From contig DASWQH010000040.1 of NCBI GenBank assembly GCA_036403815.1, positions 113,976-177,975 on the forward strand: a stretch of 64,000 nucleotides of DNA, read 5' to 3'. Position numbers and translations under genes: made by a program. Origin of the DNA: JACVRN01 sp036403815 (GTDB taxonomy: Bacteria; Acidobacteriota; Blastocatellia; Pyrinomonadales; Pyrinomonadaceae). Positions 8,210-17,363 of this stretch are shown here, in pieces. Under the pieces are notes generated by a model. The model was given only the letters and a program-made list of their open reading frames with translations, did no database searches and was not told the origin of the DNA. Position 1 is the first letter of the stretch. Every line of letters starts with the position of its first letter.

Positions 8210-10030
8210 TTATCGCTGGGCGCTTTCGAGGAAGGCTTTCAGCTTGCGCGAGCGCGATGGGTGACGAAGCTTGCGCAAGGCTTTGGCTTCAATCTGCCGT
8301 ATGCGTTCGCGTGTGACCGCGAAGTGCTGCCCGACCTCTTCCAAAGTGTGCTCCGAGCCTGAAGTGCCAAGCCCGAAGCGCATCTTGATGACCTTCTCTT
8401 CGCGCGGCGTCAGAGTCGCCAGAACCTCGTCCGTAATCTCTCTGAGGTTTGAAGCGACCACAGCATCCGCTGGATTCAGTATAGACTTGTCTTCTATAAA
8501 ATCGCCCAGGTGCGAATCTTCCTCTTCGCCAATCGGCGTCTCCAGGGAGATAGGCTCCTGCGCAATCTTCAAGACCTTGCGGACTTTGGAAACAGGAATA
8601 TCCATCTTGCGCGCTATCTCTTCCGAGGTCGGCTCGCGCCCCAGTTCCTGAACAAGCGCACGCGAGGTGCGAATCAGCTTGTTGATGGTCTCGATCATGT
8701 GAACAGGGATACGAATCGTGCGCGCCTGGTCTGCAATCGCACGCGTGATAGCCTGTCGAATCCACCATGTCGCGTAGGTCGAGAACTTGTAGCCGCGCCG
8801 CCACTCGAACTTGTCCACGGCCTTCATCAAGCCGATATTGCCCTCTTGAATCAGGTCAAGGAACTGCAAGCCACGGTTCGTATACTTCTTGGCGATGGAA
8901 ACCACTAGTCGCAGGTTAGCCTCGATTAACTCGCGCTTGGCCTGACCCGTTTCCTGCTCGCCTATGACAATCGCCTGAAGGGAACGCTTAATCTCTACGG
9001 GCGAGATGTTGTGGTCAACTTCAATCTGCTGCAAGCGCTTCTTGGCACCCGAAATGTGGCGCTTGTACTCGCGCTCGTCTTCCGGCTTGATGCGTTTGCG
9101 GTTGAGCTTCTCCGTATAGTTGTCAATCTCGCGCTCAGCCGTGCGTACCTCTTTCTGCACGGAGCGAATCGAGTTAATCAGGCGCTGGCGCGCACGCTCC
9201 GTCAGATTAAGACGGCCAATCTCCTGCGCTATCTCCAGACGAATGCGCGCAACTTTACGCTGCAACCTGAGAAGCTTCTTTGATTTCTTGCCGCGCGAGA
9301 CTTTCTGCTCGGCTCTGAGCTTATCCCACTCCTTCAAGCCCTGCTTGAAAAGCTTGCGAATGTTTTCGATACCCTCGATAGTCCAACGCTGATACTCATC
9401 CGCCTTGTCTTCGTCTCCGGTCAACTCGGCCTGCTCGGAGAAGTTCACAATGTCGCGTATGTGCAGCTTGTCATTCTCAAGCTGTTCGCCGATTTTCAGT
9501 AGCTCCGAGACGGCGATTGGCGAACGCGATATGGCTTTCTGAGTCTTGAGCTGCCCGCGCTCTATGCGCTTGGCGATTGCGACTTCGCCCTCGCGCGTGA
9601 GAAGCGGAACCACACCCATCTCGCGCAGGTAAAGACGCACAGGGTCATTGGTCTTCTCCAGTGCTCCTGCCGACAGGTCAAGCTCTATGTCTTCGTCAAT
9701 CGAGTCGTCTTCGTCGTCCGTAGCCAGCGCCGCCGCCTGCTCAATCAATCGCTCGTCCGAATCTGCAACAGGTATGTTTGAGCCTTCCAATTTTTGAAGG
9801 ACATCCTCTATATCATCCGGCGAGACGACGTTGTCCGGCAGCTCGCGGTTCAGGTCGTCAAACGTCAAATACTTCTTGTCGCCACCCAGCTCCAACAGGC
9901 GCTGCATGACATCATCACGGTCTTTCTCTTCGATACTCAATTTTTCTTCCACCTTCCGCGCGCGAGCCTGTTCAAAAGGAGAGTGCTCAGGCGCGCGTGT
10001 CATTTCGAGTCCCCGCTCTACTCGTTCCAC
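8210..10030 (-). CDS. rpoD: RNA polymerase primary sigma factor RpoD
   Basis: This is the 606-aa housekeeping sigma-70. Region 1.1 occupies the N-terminus, an acidic segment (DDEDDSIDEDIELD) follows near residue 105, and region 1.2 contains NDPVRLYLREMG. A long charged non-conserved insert comes next. Regions 2.1-2.4 include GLQFLDLIQEGNIGLMKAV and YATWWIRQAI, and regions 3 and 4 end with the -35-binding helix-turn-helix TLEEVGQHFAVTRERIRQIE. The start at 10030 leaves 17 bp to the dnaG stop; an internal ATG nine codons later is also possible. The dnaG-rpoD order is the classical macromolecular synthesis arrangement. Confidence 0.97.
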   Translation of the reverse strand: MERVERGLEMTRAPEHSPFEQARARKVEEKLSIEEKDRDDVMQRLLELGGDKKYLTFDDLNRELPDNVVSPDDIEDVLQKLEGSNIPVADSDERLIEQAAALATDDEDDSIDEDIELDLSAGALEKTNDPVRLYLREMGVVPLLTREGEVAIAKRIERGQLKTQKAISRSPIAVSELLKIGEQLENDKLHIRDIVNFSEQAELTGDEDKADEYQRWTIEGIENIRKLFKQGLKEWDKLRAEQKVSRGKKSKKLLRLQRKVARIRLEIAQEIGRLNLTERARQRLINSIRSVQKEVRTAEREIDNYTEKLNRKRIKPEDEREYKRHISGAKKRLQQIEVDHNISPVEIKRSLQAIVIGEQETGQAKRELIEANLRLVVSIAKKYTNRGLQFLDLIQEGNIGLMKAVDKFEWRRGYKFSTYATWWIRQAITRAIADQARTIRIPVHMIETINKLIRTSRALVQELGREPTSEEIARKMDIPVSKVRKVLKIAQEPISLETPIGEEEDSHLGDFIEDKSILNPADAVVASNLREITDEVLATLTPREEKVIKMRFGLGTSGSEHTLEEVGQHFAVTRERIRQIEAKALRKLRHPSRSRKLKAFLESAQR

Positions 10031-10047
10031 TCTGCGTCCACTAACTT

Positions 10048-11886
10048 TTAAGACCCCGCCCGGGCGTTCGCGGTTCCCTGAAGCAGCAACCGATGTTTTT
10101 TAGACAATTCGAGATACTCTAAAGTGAGTCGTGTATGCCGCTCCGCATCGCCTGCGCTTTCGGCTTCAGCCGCTTCCATGCGCAAGTCGTTGAGCCGGCG
10201 GTCAATCATCATCTCTCGTAAAGTCAAAAAACAGCTTTCGGCCACTGCCAGCGTGTCGTCAACCGCTTCACCCTCTGCGCGCTCCGGCTCGCCCATCAAA
10301 AGGAGCGGCACAAGGTCAGATGCAACAGGGTCGCTTTCCGTTTTCGCGCTTAAAGCAGCGAAGTCAACTTCGCCGCCACTACTTTCAATCTCTACGAGGG
10401 CGCGAAAGATTGCGGATGTAGGCAAATCCTCGTAATCCGCCGCTTCCATCTTCGGCAAAATGGCTCGCCGTAAGTCCCCATCGTGGACGAGAAGCTCCAG
10501 GAGCTTTTGTTCTGCGATGGTTGGCTGTGCGCCCGCTGCCTGAACTACTTTCTGCCGAACGTTAGAACTTTCAGAATTTGCGCCCGTCGCCCTGACGGCC
10601 TTCCACAATTCCTGACGCAACGACTGTTCCTCCACGCGAAGCGCATTCATTATCATGTCAAAATACTCGCGCTTCTGAATCGTGTTGCGAACAGCACGAA
10701 CATACGGGAGCACTTCCTCGACCGCCGCCGCCTTCTCAGCGGGACGCCGAAGATTGCGATCCCGTACTGCCTGATCGAGCACAAATTGTATATGGGGGAG
10801 TGCTTTCCCGCGCCGCTCCTGATATGCCTCAACGCCACTCTTTTTGATGAAATCGTCAGGGTCGGCGTTGTCCGGCAGAACCAGCACTTTGACCTCAAAG
10901 TCTTCTGCCAGAAGCGTTTCTATTGCCCGTTTCGCCGCCTGCACGCCCGCTTTATCCCCATCATAATTGACTACGACTTTACGCGCAAACCTTCCCAGAA
11001 GTTTCGCCTGTTCAGGGGTTAAAGCCGTGCCGAGGCTGGCGACCGCGTTCCTGACGCCCGCCTGAAAGGGAATTATCAAATCCAGATAGCCTTCGACCAG
11101 AATAGCGAACTTTTTGCGGCGAATCTCGTCGCGCGTCCAACTCAAGCCGTACAGGTGCCGACCCTTCGTATAAGCAGCCGTTTCCGGCGAATTCAGGTAC
11201 TTAGGCTCGCCCTGAGCCATAATTCTCCCGCCGAAGGCGACCGCACGCCCCTGCGCATCCATCACAGGGAAAATCACGCGCCCGCGAAAGCGGTCATAAA
11301 ACCCGCCCGAATCTTTTTTGACTACGAGACCGCTGCGCTCAAGCTGCGACTCGGTTGCGCCGCGCTTCTTCAGGTACGAAAGCAGCCCGTCCCAGCTATC
11401 AGGCGCATAGCCCAGACGAAAAGTCTTGCGCGTCTCCTCGGTTATCTCGCGCCTCTCTATGTACTCGCGCGCACGCCGCGCCTCCTGATTTCCTTCCTCC
11501 AACTGCGCTTCCCACCACTCAAGCGCCCAGGAGTTCAACTCTATGACTTCATCCGCCTCCTGCCGCTTTGCCTCGAACCTCTTGTCATCCACCATCTGCG
11601 GCAAGGCAACGTTTGACTTCTCCGCCACGATTCGCACAGCTTCAGGGAAAGAGACGCGCTCTATCTCCATCACGAAATTGAAGACCGAGCCTCCCTTTGA
11701 ACACCCGAAGCAGTAGAAAATATCTTTCGCCGGATTGACAGAGAACGAGGGCGTCTTCTCCTGATGAAAGGGGCAGCACGCCATCCAGTTTGCCCCCTTC
11801 TTCTTCAGAGAGACGTAATCCTGAATGACGCGAACGATGTCCGCCTGTCGCCGTAGGTCGTCAATGAATGTTTGCGGAAAACGCAT
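10048..11886 (-). CDS. dnaG: DNA primase DnaG
   Basis: DnaG synthesises RNA primers at the replication fork. The 612-aa protein has an N-terminal zinc-binding domain (C38, H41, C59, C62 in CCPFHQEKTPSF and YCFGC). The TOPRIM catalytic core contains the EGYLD and DGDKAG acidic motifs, and a C-terminal helicase-interaction region of normal length follows. It lies 58 bp downstream of mutS2 and 17 bp upstream of rpoD on the same strand. Confidence 0.97.
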   Translation of the reverse strand: MRFPQTFIDDLRRQADIVRVIQDYVSLKKKGANWMACCPFHQEKTPSFSVNPAKDIFYCFGCSKGGSVFNFVMEIERVSFPEAVRIVAEKSNVALPQMVDDKRFEAKRQEADEVIELNSWALEWWEAQLEEGNQEARRAREYIERREITEETRKTFRLGYAPDSWDGLLSYLKKRGATESQLERSGLVVKKDSGGFYDRFRGRVIFPVMDAQGRAVAFGGRIMAQGEPKYLNSPETAAYTKGRHLYGLSWTRDEIRRKKFAILVEGYLDLIIPFQAGVRNAVASLGTALTPEQAKLLGRFARKVVVNYDGDKAGVQAAKRAIETLLAEDFEVKVLVLPDNADPDDFIKKSGVEAYQERRGKALPHIQFVLDQAVRDRNLRRPAEKAAAVEEVLPYVRAVRNTIQKREYFDMIMNALRVEEQSLRQELWKAVRATGANSESSNVRQKVVQAAGAQPTIAEQKLLELLVHDGDLRRAILPKMEAADYEDLPTSAIFRALVEIESSGGEVDFAALSAKTESDPVASDLVPLLLMGEPERAEGEAVDDTLAVAESCFLTLREMMIDRRLNDLRMEAAEAESAGDAERHTRLTLEYLELSKKHRLLLQGTANARAGS

Positions 11887-11944
11887 AGCGGTCGTTTGAA
11901 GAGAATAAGAGTTTCAATTCAGCGAATTTTTCATCGCTTCGGTT

Positions 11945-14404
11945 TCATTGCTTCAGTTCGACGACGGTTGCGCCCGCGCCGCCCTGGTCGGGTGGAGCCT
12001 GTGCAAAGCGCTCTACGTGCGGGTGGTTGCGCAGGAAGTCTGAGATTGCGCGGCGCAGCGCGCCCGTGCCGTGGCCGTGTATGATACGCACGCGGCTCAT
12101 GCTGTGCATGTAAGCTTCGTCTAAAAATTTATCCGTAGCATCGACTGCTTCGTCCGTCGTGTGACCTATGAGATTAATCTCCGTGTCAGGGTCATCCGTG
12201 GGCGCTCGCAAGTGTATTTCCGTTCCCTTTGATACTTTGAGGCGCGAGCCGCGCGCCGCAGGCGGCTGCGCAGGCGCGGTCTCGACCAGCTCAAGGTTGC
12301 TGAGCTTCTCGCGGAAGCGTAGAGATTTGACGCGCACTTCCGCTTCATCGCCGCTCAGCTTGTCCACGATTCCGATTGAGCCGAAGGATTTCAAGCGCAC
12401 CTGATCGCCCTTTTTGATAGGACGCGACGGCGGCATAGCAGTCTGCGGCTCTTCACCCGCGTTCGACTTAGTGTCTACGACATGGCCGTCGCGCACGACG
12501 CGAACGCCTCTGGGTTGTGCGGAATGGGTCGCAGCGGCAGCCGTTCGTGCGGCTTCGCGTTTAAGCTCTGCGGCACGGCGCTGTGCATCGCGCTCCGCAC
12601 GTGTACGCTCCACGCGGTCTTCTATCTTAGAGGCCATCTCGCGCGAGCGACGCTCGAAATCTTCGACTGCTTCCAGCAGCTCGCGCTCGAATGCAGCTTG
12701 TCTCTCTCGCTCTCTACGCGCGGCTTCCACATCGAGCGAAGCATACTTTTCGGCTACGGCCTCGCGCTCTTCCTCTAAGGCACGGCGCAAAGCTGCGGCC
12801 TCTTCCGATTCGCGCTTGATGCGTTGCAGATACTCGGCAGCGTCTAGCGCAGACGCAGAGACCCCTTTGCGCGCCTGCTCGATTATTACTTCAGGAAAAC
12901 CGAAGCGGCGCGCTATCTCAAGCCCCGAAGAAGAACCGGCCACGCCTACGAGTAGCCTGTAGGTCGGCTGCAAGGTCTTCTCATCAAACTCCACACTAGC
13001 GTTCTGCACCGCATCTTCATTCGCTGCGTACATCTTCAGGCCGCTGTAGTGCGTCGTCGCCAGCACGTGTGCGCCGCACGCGCGACGGAAGTTGTCCACC
13101 ACGGCCACGCCCAGCGCGGAGCCTTCCTCCGGGTCTGTGCCCGTGCCGACTTCGTCTAGAAGAACGAGCGCGGGACGCTCACAAATCTCCAGCATGCGCG
13201 CGATGTTGGCGACGTGCGAAGTGAAGGTCGAAAGATTTGCGGCGAGCGATTGATGATCGCCTATGTCCGCGAGCACCGAAGCGTAAAAGGGAACGCTCGC
13301 GCGCCGCGCAGGCAGGGGAAGACCCGATAGCGCCGTCAACGCAGATAGGCCAGCCGTTTTAAGCACAACGGTTTTCCCGCCAGCGTTCGCGCCTGAGATG
13401 ACCATCACCGGATGCGCTCTATCGAGCGAGAGCGAGACGGGCACAACGTTGCGTCCCTGCCCGCGCAGGTTCTCTTCCAGCAGAGGGTGACGCGCTTCTG
13501 TTAACTCAAGCAGGTTGCTCTCGTTTATCAACGGCACGACGCAATCGAAGCGGCGATGAAAAGCAGCTTTGGCGTTGACGAAATCAAGCTCGGTGACGGC
13601 GTGCGCCGCGCGCTCCAGGGCGGGAAGCGATTGCCGAAGCTCTTCCGTTAATGTGAAGAGGATGCGTGCAATCTCGCGCTCTTCGGTTTCACGTAAAGAC
13701 TGAAGCTCGTTGTTCGATTCAATGGTCTCAAGCGGCTCTATGAAAGCGGTCGCGCCCGAAGATGAAAATCCGTGCGCCACACCTTTCACGCGCCCGCGAT
13801 GATCCGCTTTGACCGGAATCACAAAGCGGTCGTTCCTTAACGTTACCAGCTCGTCCTGAATGGCTGCTTCAGAACGACGCATCAGGGATTCAAGCTGGTG
13901 TGTAATCTGCGAGCGCAGACGATTAATCTCCGCGCGTATGCGTCCAAGCTCAGGGCTGGCGCGGTCGTCCAACTCTCCGCTCGGCAGAATTTTGTTGGAG
14001 ATGCGAGCGGCCAGACTATTAAGCTCGCGCGGCAAAGCTTCGACCATCTCCCAGAGCACAGGTGCGGATTCGCGCTCCTGTAAGATGGCGGCGCGCGATG
14101 CTTGAGCTTGCTCGCAAAGACGGCCAAGCTCAAGGATAGTCAGCGGCTCAAGCGTCGCGCCCTCGATTCTCAAAATCGACAGCGCCTCGCGCGGGTCTGA
14201 CAATTCCGCGAACGACCAGGAAGCCCCCCGCCGCCGCATCTCTATGCACTCCGAGAGCGCAGTAAGCGCACGCCGCAACTCTTCCAAATCATCGAAAGGC
14301 ACAAGCGCATCCGCACGCGCACGCCCCATCTCGGTCTGCGCCCCGCGCCTCACAAGCGCACGCAACCCGCCATATTCCAGCGTCGTAAAAGCCTGTTCGT
14401 TCAT
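11945..14404 (-). CDS. mutS2: MutS2 family ATPase/endonuclease
   Basis: The 819-aa protein has the MutS core and clamp helices, then the ABC-type ATPase with Walker A GANAGGKT (about residues 336-343), Walker B (VLLDEVGTGTDP), a long coiled coil (about 500-620) and a C-terminal Smr nuclease domain containing HGHGTGALRRAI. MutS2 proteins limit homologous recombination and rescue collided ribosomes in different bacteria; they are not part of mismatch repair. The gene is first of the mutS2-dnaG-rpoD group. The 221-bp gap upstream holds a small CCTAAT/ATTAGG stem (14531-14547) and no clear gene. Confidence 0.93.
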   Translation of the reverse strand: MNEQAFTTLEYGGLRALVRRGAQTEMGRARADALVPFDDLEELRRALTALSECIEMRRRGASWSFAELSDPREALSILRIEGATLEPLTILELGRLCEQAQASRAAILQERESAPVLWEMVEALPRELNSLAARISNKILPSGELDDRASPELGRIRAEINRLRSQITHQLESLMRRSEAAIQDELVTLRNDRFVIPVKADHRGRVKGVAHGFSSSGATAFIEPLETIESNNELQSLRETEEREIARILFTLTEELRQSLPALERAAHAVTELDFVNAKAAFHRRFDCVVPLINESNLLELTEARHPLLEENLRGQGRNVVPVSLSLDRAHPVMVISGANAGGKTVVLKTAGLSALTALSGLPLPARRASVPFYASVLADIGDHQSLAANLSTFTSHVANIARMLEICERPALVLLDEVGTGTDPEEGSALGVAVVDNFRRACGAHVLATTHYSGLKMYAANEDAVQNASVEFDEKTLQPTYRLLVGVAGSSSGLEIARRFGFPEVIIEQARKGVSASALDAAEYLQRIKRESEEAAALRRALEEEREAVAEKYASLDVEAARRERERQAAFERELLEAVEDFERRSREMASKIEDRVERTRAERDAQRRAAELKREAARTAAAATHSAQPRGVRVVRDGHVVDTKSNAGEEPQTAMPPSRPIKKGDQVRLKSFGSIGIVDKLSGDEAEVRVKSLRFREKLSNLELVETAPAQPPAARGSRLKVSKGTEIHLRAPTDDPDTEINLIGHTTDEAVDATDKFLDEAYMHSMSRVRIIHGHGTGALRRAISDFLRNHPHVERFAQAPPDQGGAGATVVELKQ

Positions 14405-14625
14405 CCCCTGGCCTTAAATCGAAAACGGTTGATTACTGTCAGCTATCTTAACATTCGAGGCCGAAACGGAAAACGCAGATCATACGCTTGATGATGAGGG
14501 GAGGCAAACGAATGAAAAAGAGGGTAGTGTCCTAATGTCAGATTAGGGAAATTATAAGCACACGGGAGAGCTGTGCAAGCATAGGTGGCTGCTGCACCGG
14601 CTTGCCCGTTACTTTCGATAAGCGG

Positions 14626-14823
14626 CTACGTGCGTGTCTCATCCCTGTTGAACGTGAATACTTCTCGGTCGCCTCCGATCTGAATAGTGACAGTTACTTG
14701 CGTTGCAGTGTGGGCTTCGTCCTCCTTGAACTCCACGCCTACCTCTAAGCCGCCTATTTTAACTCCGCCAATGTTAATCGAAGCGACCTTGATGTTTGAC
14801 CTTGATGTGTTGATTGCACCCAT
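14626..14823 (-). CDS. Small hypothetical protein, beta-rich
   Basis: This 65-aa protein has alternating hydrophobic residues typical of a small beta-sheet (INIGGVKIGGLEVGVEF, then TVTIQIGG). It has no signal peptide or transmembrane segment. A strong ribosome binding site (AGGAGGAG) lies about 7 nt ahead of the ATG, which argues that it is a real gene. I do not recognise a family. It lies 51 bp downstream of the cheB stop on the same strand. Confidence 0.65.
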   Translation of the reverse strand: MGAINTSRSNIKVASINIGGVKIGGLEVGVEFKEDEAHTATQVTVTIQIGGDREVFTFNRDETRT

Positions 14824-14874
14824 AAATAACTCCTCCTAAAAATATTTCTGTACTACAAAAACCTTTGACAGATT

Positions 14875-15942
14875 CTATTTGCCTAACTTTTCGTTCTCGC
14901 ATAGCAATGGGAGCGCGGCGGAGATGGCGGCGGGTGTTAGCTCTGCGCTGGCGAGTCCGGCTTCTGAGACGGCGCGGGGCATGCCCCAGATGAGGGCGGA
15001 GTCGCGGGATTCGACTATGACGGAGCCGCCGCGCTCGTGTATGGCGCGTGCGCCCTGAAGGCCGTCGTCGCCCATGCCCGTGAGGACGATGCCCAGAGAT
15101 TTTTCGCCACACGAGCGGGCTAGACTGCCAAGCATCTTATCCGCCGAAGGGGTGTAGAAATCATTCTCCGATGAAGAAACAATGTGAAAGAAAAGGTCGC
15201 CGCTGGAATCCGCTTCAATCGTCGTGTGATGACCTCCCGGCGCAATGTAAATGTGCGAGTTGTTAACTGGTTCAGTGTCGCGCGCCTCGCGGGCGGTGAA
15301 GGGAGTCGTGCGCGAGAGTCTTTCGGCAAAAGAGCGTGTGAAGCCCTGCGGCATGTGAAGGGCTATGACCACAGGCACACAAAAGTCTCTTCGTAATTTA
15401 GAAAGAATCAGGCTTACGGCAGCGGGGCTTCCGGCAGAGCCGACGATGCCTACAATGCAGGCGCGCTCTCGCCTCGCCCTGGCCTGCGCAAAGCGCGCCG
15501 CTACCAGATGTGACTCCTTCTCCTCATCACGTGGAAGAACGGCGCGTGCGTGGGCTTCAGCCGCAGCCTCTACGCGCTGGCGTAAGTACACTGCAAAATC
15601 TTCGGAGCGAATCGCGTGACGCAGCTCAGGTTTAGTGATGAAATCAACCGCGCCCGCTTCCAGTGCGCGAAACACGCTCTCGCGTTCGCTCAGTCCACTG
15701 CACACGACGACCGGAAGCTCTGTATTCTTCATAGCCCAGCGCAGAACGCTGAAGCCGTCAAGCTCCGGCATCTCCAGATCAAGCACCAGCACGTCAGGCC
15801 GCCGCTCCTTAATCAAAGCGATAGCCTCGCGCCCGTTCGCCGCCAGCCCCACAATCTGCAATCTATCCGACGCCGCAAAAATCTGTGACAGCCGCAGCCG
15901 GTACAGGGGCGAGTCATCGGCGATTAGTAAGCGATAAAGCAT
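14875..15942 (-). CDS. cheB: Chemotaxis protein-glutamate methylesterase CheB
   Basis: CheB removes methyl groups from, or deamidates, chemoreceptor glutamates and so resets adaptation. The 355-aa protein has an N-terminal receiver domain (phospho-acceptor D55 in VLVLDLEMPELDG; acidic pair D9-D10) and a C-terminal methylesterase domain. The latter has the nucleophile loop near VGSAGSPAAV, the catalytic His in ALHMPQGFT and the Asp in GMGDDGLQGA. It is the distal gene of the minus-strand chemosensory cluster cheW-HEAT-cheR-cheB. A hairpin repeat arm begins one base upstream of its ATG. Confidence 0.93.
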   Translation of the reverse strand: MLYRLLIADDSPLYRLRLSQIFAASDRLQIVGLAANGREAIALIKERRPDVLVLDLEMPELDGFSVLRWAMKNTELPVVVCSGLSERESVFRALEAGAVDFITKPELRHAIRSEDFAVYLRQRVEAAAEAHARAVLPRDEEKESHLVAARFAQARARRERACIVGIVGSAGSPAAVSLILSKLRRDFCVPVVIALHMPQGFTRSFAERLSRTTPFTAREARDTEPVNNSHIYIAPGGHHTTIEADSSGDLFFHIVSSSENDFYTPSADKMLGSLARSCGEKSLGIVLTGMGDDGLQGARAIHERGGSVIVESRDSALIWGMPRAVSEAGLASAELTPAAISAALPLLCENEKLGK

Positions 15943-16387
15943 GGGTGTCGGGTATCAGGTGCCGGGTGCCGGTTTTAATCCTTTCATCAGAGCATTGCGC
16001 AGGGCGTAGAGTTGTTTGCCTATAGATGCAATTCGTTTAAGAACCTCCTCGAATTGCTCCCACGATAGATATTTCAGGCGCATGGCAATCTCTAATTGAG
16101 TCTCTAACTCTGCTAGAGATGCTTGAGCCATTGACAGGTGGTGCAAGTCTTCTTTGATGTGTTCCCGTGTTTGACCTTCAGCAATATTCGAGGGAACAGA
16201 TACCGCCGCTCGTTGTATCTGGCTTGATAACCCGTATATCTCATATCGTGGAAACGATTATGTAAGATGGTATACCTCTACCACCAAATCCATTGATGCC
16301 TGCCAAACTCTTAAATCGCGAAAGCTATTAATGGACATGTAGCCTTTCTTCTTCTGAACCAGCACCCGGCACCTGACACCCGATACC
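15943..16387. repeat. Hairpin arms enclosing an S23-type gene
   Basis: The left arm (15943-15973) and right arm (16361-16387) are reverse complements over about 27 bp with four mismatches. They use the GGGTGTCAGGTGCCGG word also found at 2061, 35928, 37518 and 58972. In those other copies the loop is 10-25 nt. Here the loop is about 390 bp and contains the four-helix-bundle pseudogene. Both arms directly abut the neighbouring genes: the left touches the cheB ATG and the right ends at the cheR stop. Confidence 0.75.
15955..16338 (-). pseudogene. Four-helix-bundle (S23/IVP) protein, in-frame stop
   Basis: Read from the ATG at 16338, the minus strand encodes a 127-residue protein of the four-helix-bundle S23 family. 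It begins MSINSFRDLRVWQASMDLVV and continues through SFPRYEIYGLSSQIQRAA, then VPSNIAEGQTRE and SLAELETQLEIAMRL. Codon 27 (16258-16260) is TAA where the family usually has Lys (YRLTKKFP-like), so one substitution interrupts an otherwise intact frame. The last six residues (KPAPGT) and the stop are encoded by the hairpin arm. S23 relatives are known as ORFs inside 23S rRNA intervening sequences, and Avd of diversity-generating retroelements is a homologue. The intact downstream 63 codons could still be translated. Confidence 0.75.
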
Positions 16388-17265
16388 TATTTTTGGTAAA
16401 CGAGGTCGTTCTGTAAATGCGCGAGGCGGAAGGGGACGTTGAGCGTGACGAGGGATTCTGAAGCGCCCAGTATTAGATAGCCGCCTTCGCGTAGTTGTTG
16501 ATGTAGGCCGGTCACGGTGCGGCGACGCGCAGCCGTGTCGAAGTAGAGCATGACGTTGCGACAGAAGATGACATCCAGCTCGGAGTAGATGTTGTATCGG
16601 CGGCTGTCAGCCAGATTGAAGCAGCCGAAGTTGACCATCACACGCAGTTGCTCATCTATCAGCCATGAGCCGTCCGCCTGCCGTGTGAAGTAACGCGCGC
16701 GGCGCTCCTCGTCCATCGTGCGGAAAGAGTTCTGGCGATAGCGGCCTGTGCGCGCCGTTGTAATCACGCGCTGCGAAAGATCAGAGGCCGAAAGCTCTAT
16801 CTTCCAATCGTCGAAGAGGCCGGATTCCAGAATCAGTATAGCGAGCGTGTACGCCTCCTCGCCCGTAGAGCAGCCCGCGCTCCAGATTCGTAATACGCGG
16901 GTCGCACGGTTGCGCTCAAATATTTCAGGCAGCATCTCCTGGCTGAAAGCAAGAAGGGCACGACCTTCGCGGAAGAAGTAGGTCTCATGCACGGCGACCG
17001 AATCGAGCGCGCGCTGCAACTCTTCGCGGCGCTCGCGGTCGAATTGAAGATAGAGGTAATACTGCTCGAAGCCTCCAAGATGAAGCGCCTGCACGCGCGA
17101 GCGTAGACGACGCTCAAGCGTGGACTGCGCCCGCGCGTCAAAATGCAGCCCGGAAGATTGATAAATCAAATCGCGCAGCCGCAGGAAAGTGGATTCATCC
17201 ATGCGCGGACGCGCCCCGTCACGCGCCAGCGCTAAAGGCTCCTGATTGGATGAATCGAAATTCAT
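16387..17265 (-). CDS. cheR: Chemotaxis protein methyltransferase CheR
   Basis: CheR methylates chemoreceptor glutamates using S-adenosylmethionine. The 292-aa protein has the N-terminal helical CheR-N domain (about residues 20-75) and a Rossmann-type catalytic domain. The SAM-binding IWSAGCSTGEEAYTLAI is near residue 130, and a later FCRNVMLYFD motif is characteristic of CheR. It is encoded between the HEAT-repeat gene and cheB. A hairpin repeat (17279-17357) occupies the space upstream of its ATG. Confidence 0.95.
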   Translation of the reverse strand: MNFDSSNQEPLALARDGARPRMDESTFLRLRDLIYQSSGLHFDARAQSTLERRLRSRVQALHLGGFEQYYLYLQFDRERREELQRALDSVAVHETYFFREGRALLAFSQEMLPEIFERNRATRVLRIWSAGCSTGEEAYTLAILILESGLFDDWKIELSASDLSQRVITTARTGRYRQNSFRTMDEERRARYFTRQADGSWLIDEQLRVMVNFGCFNLADSRRYNIYSELDVIFCRNVMLYFDTAARRRTVTGLHQQLREGGYLILGASESLVTLNVPFRLAHLQNDLVYQK

Positions 17266-17278
17266 ATTAAAAGCAAGT

Positions 17279-17357
17279 TTTCAGTTCTGAGTTTTCAGTT
17301 TTCAGAAAAACCAACTGGCTCTTCTTCTAAAAACTGAAAACTCAAAACTGAAAACTG
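17279..17357. repeat. Intergenic hairpin, word CAGTTTTGAGTTTT
   Basis: The left arm (17279-17307) carries TCAGTTCTGAGTTTTCAG-type copies. The right arm (17330-17357) is the complement (AAAACTGAAAACTCAAAACT). It fills the gap between the HEAT-protein stop and the cheR start. Confidence 0.8.
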
Positions 17358-17363
17358 TTCTTC

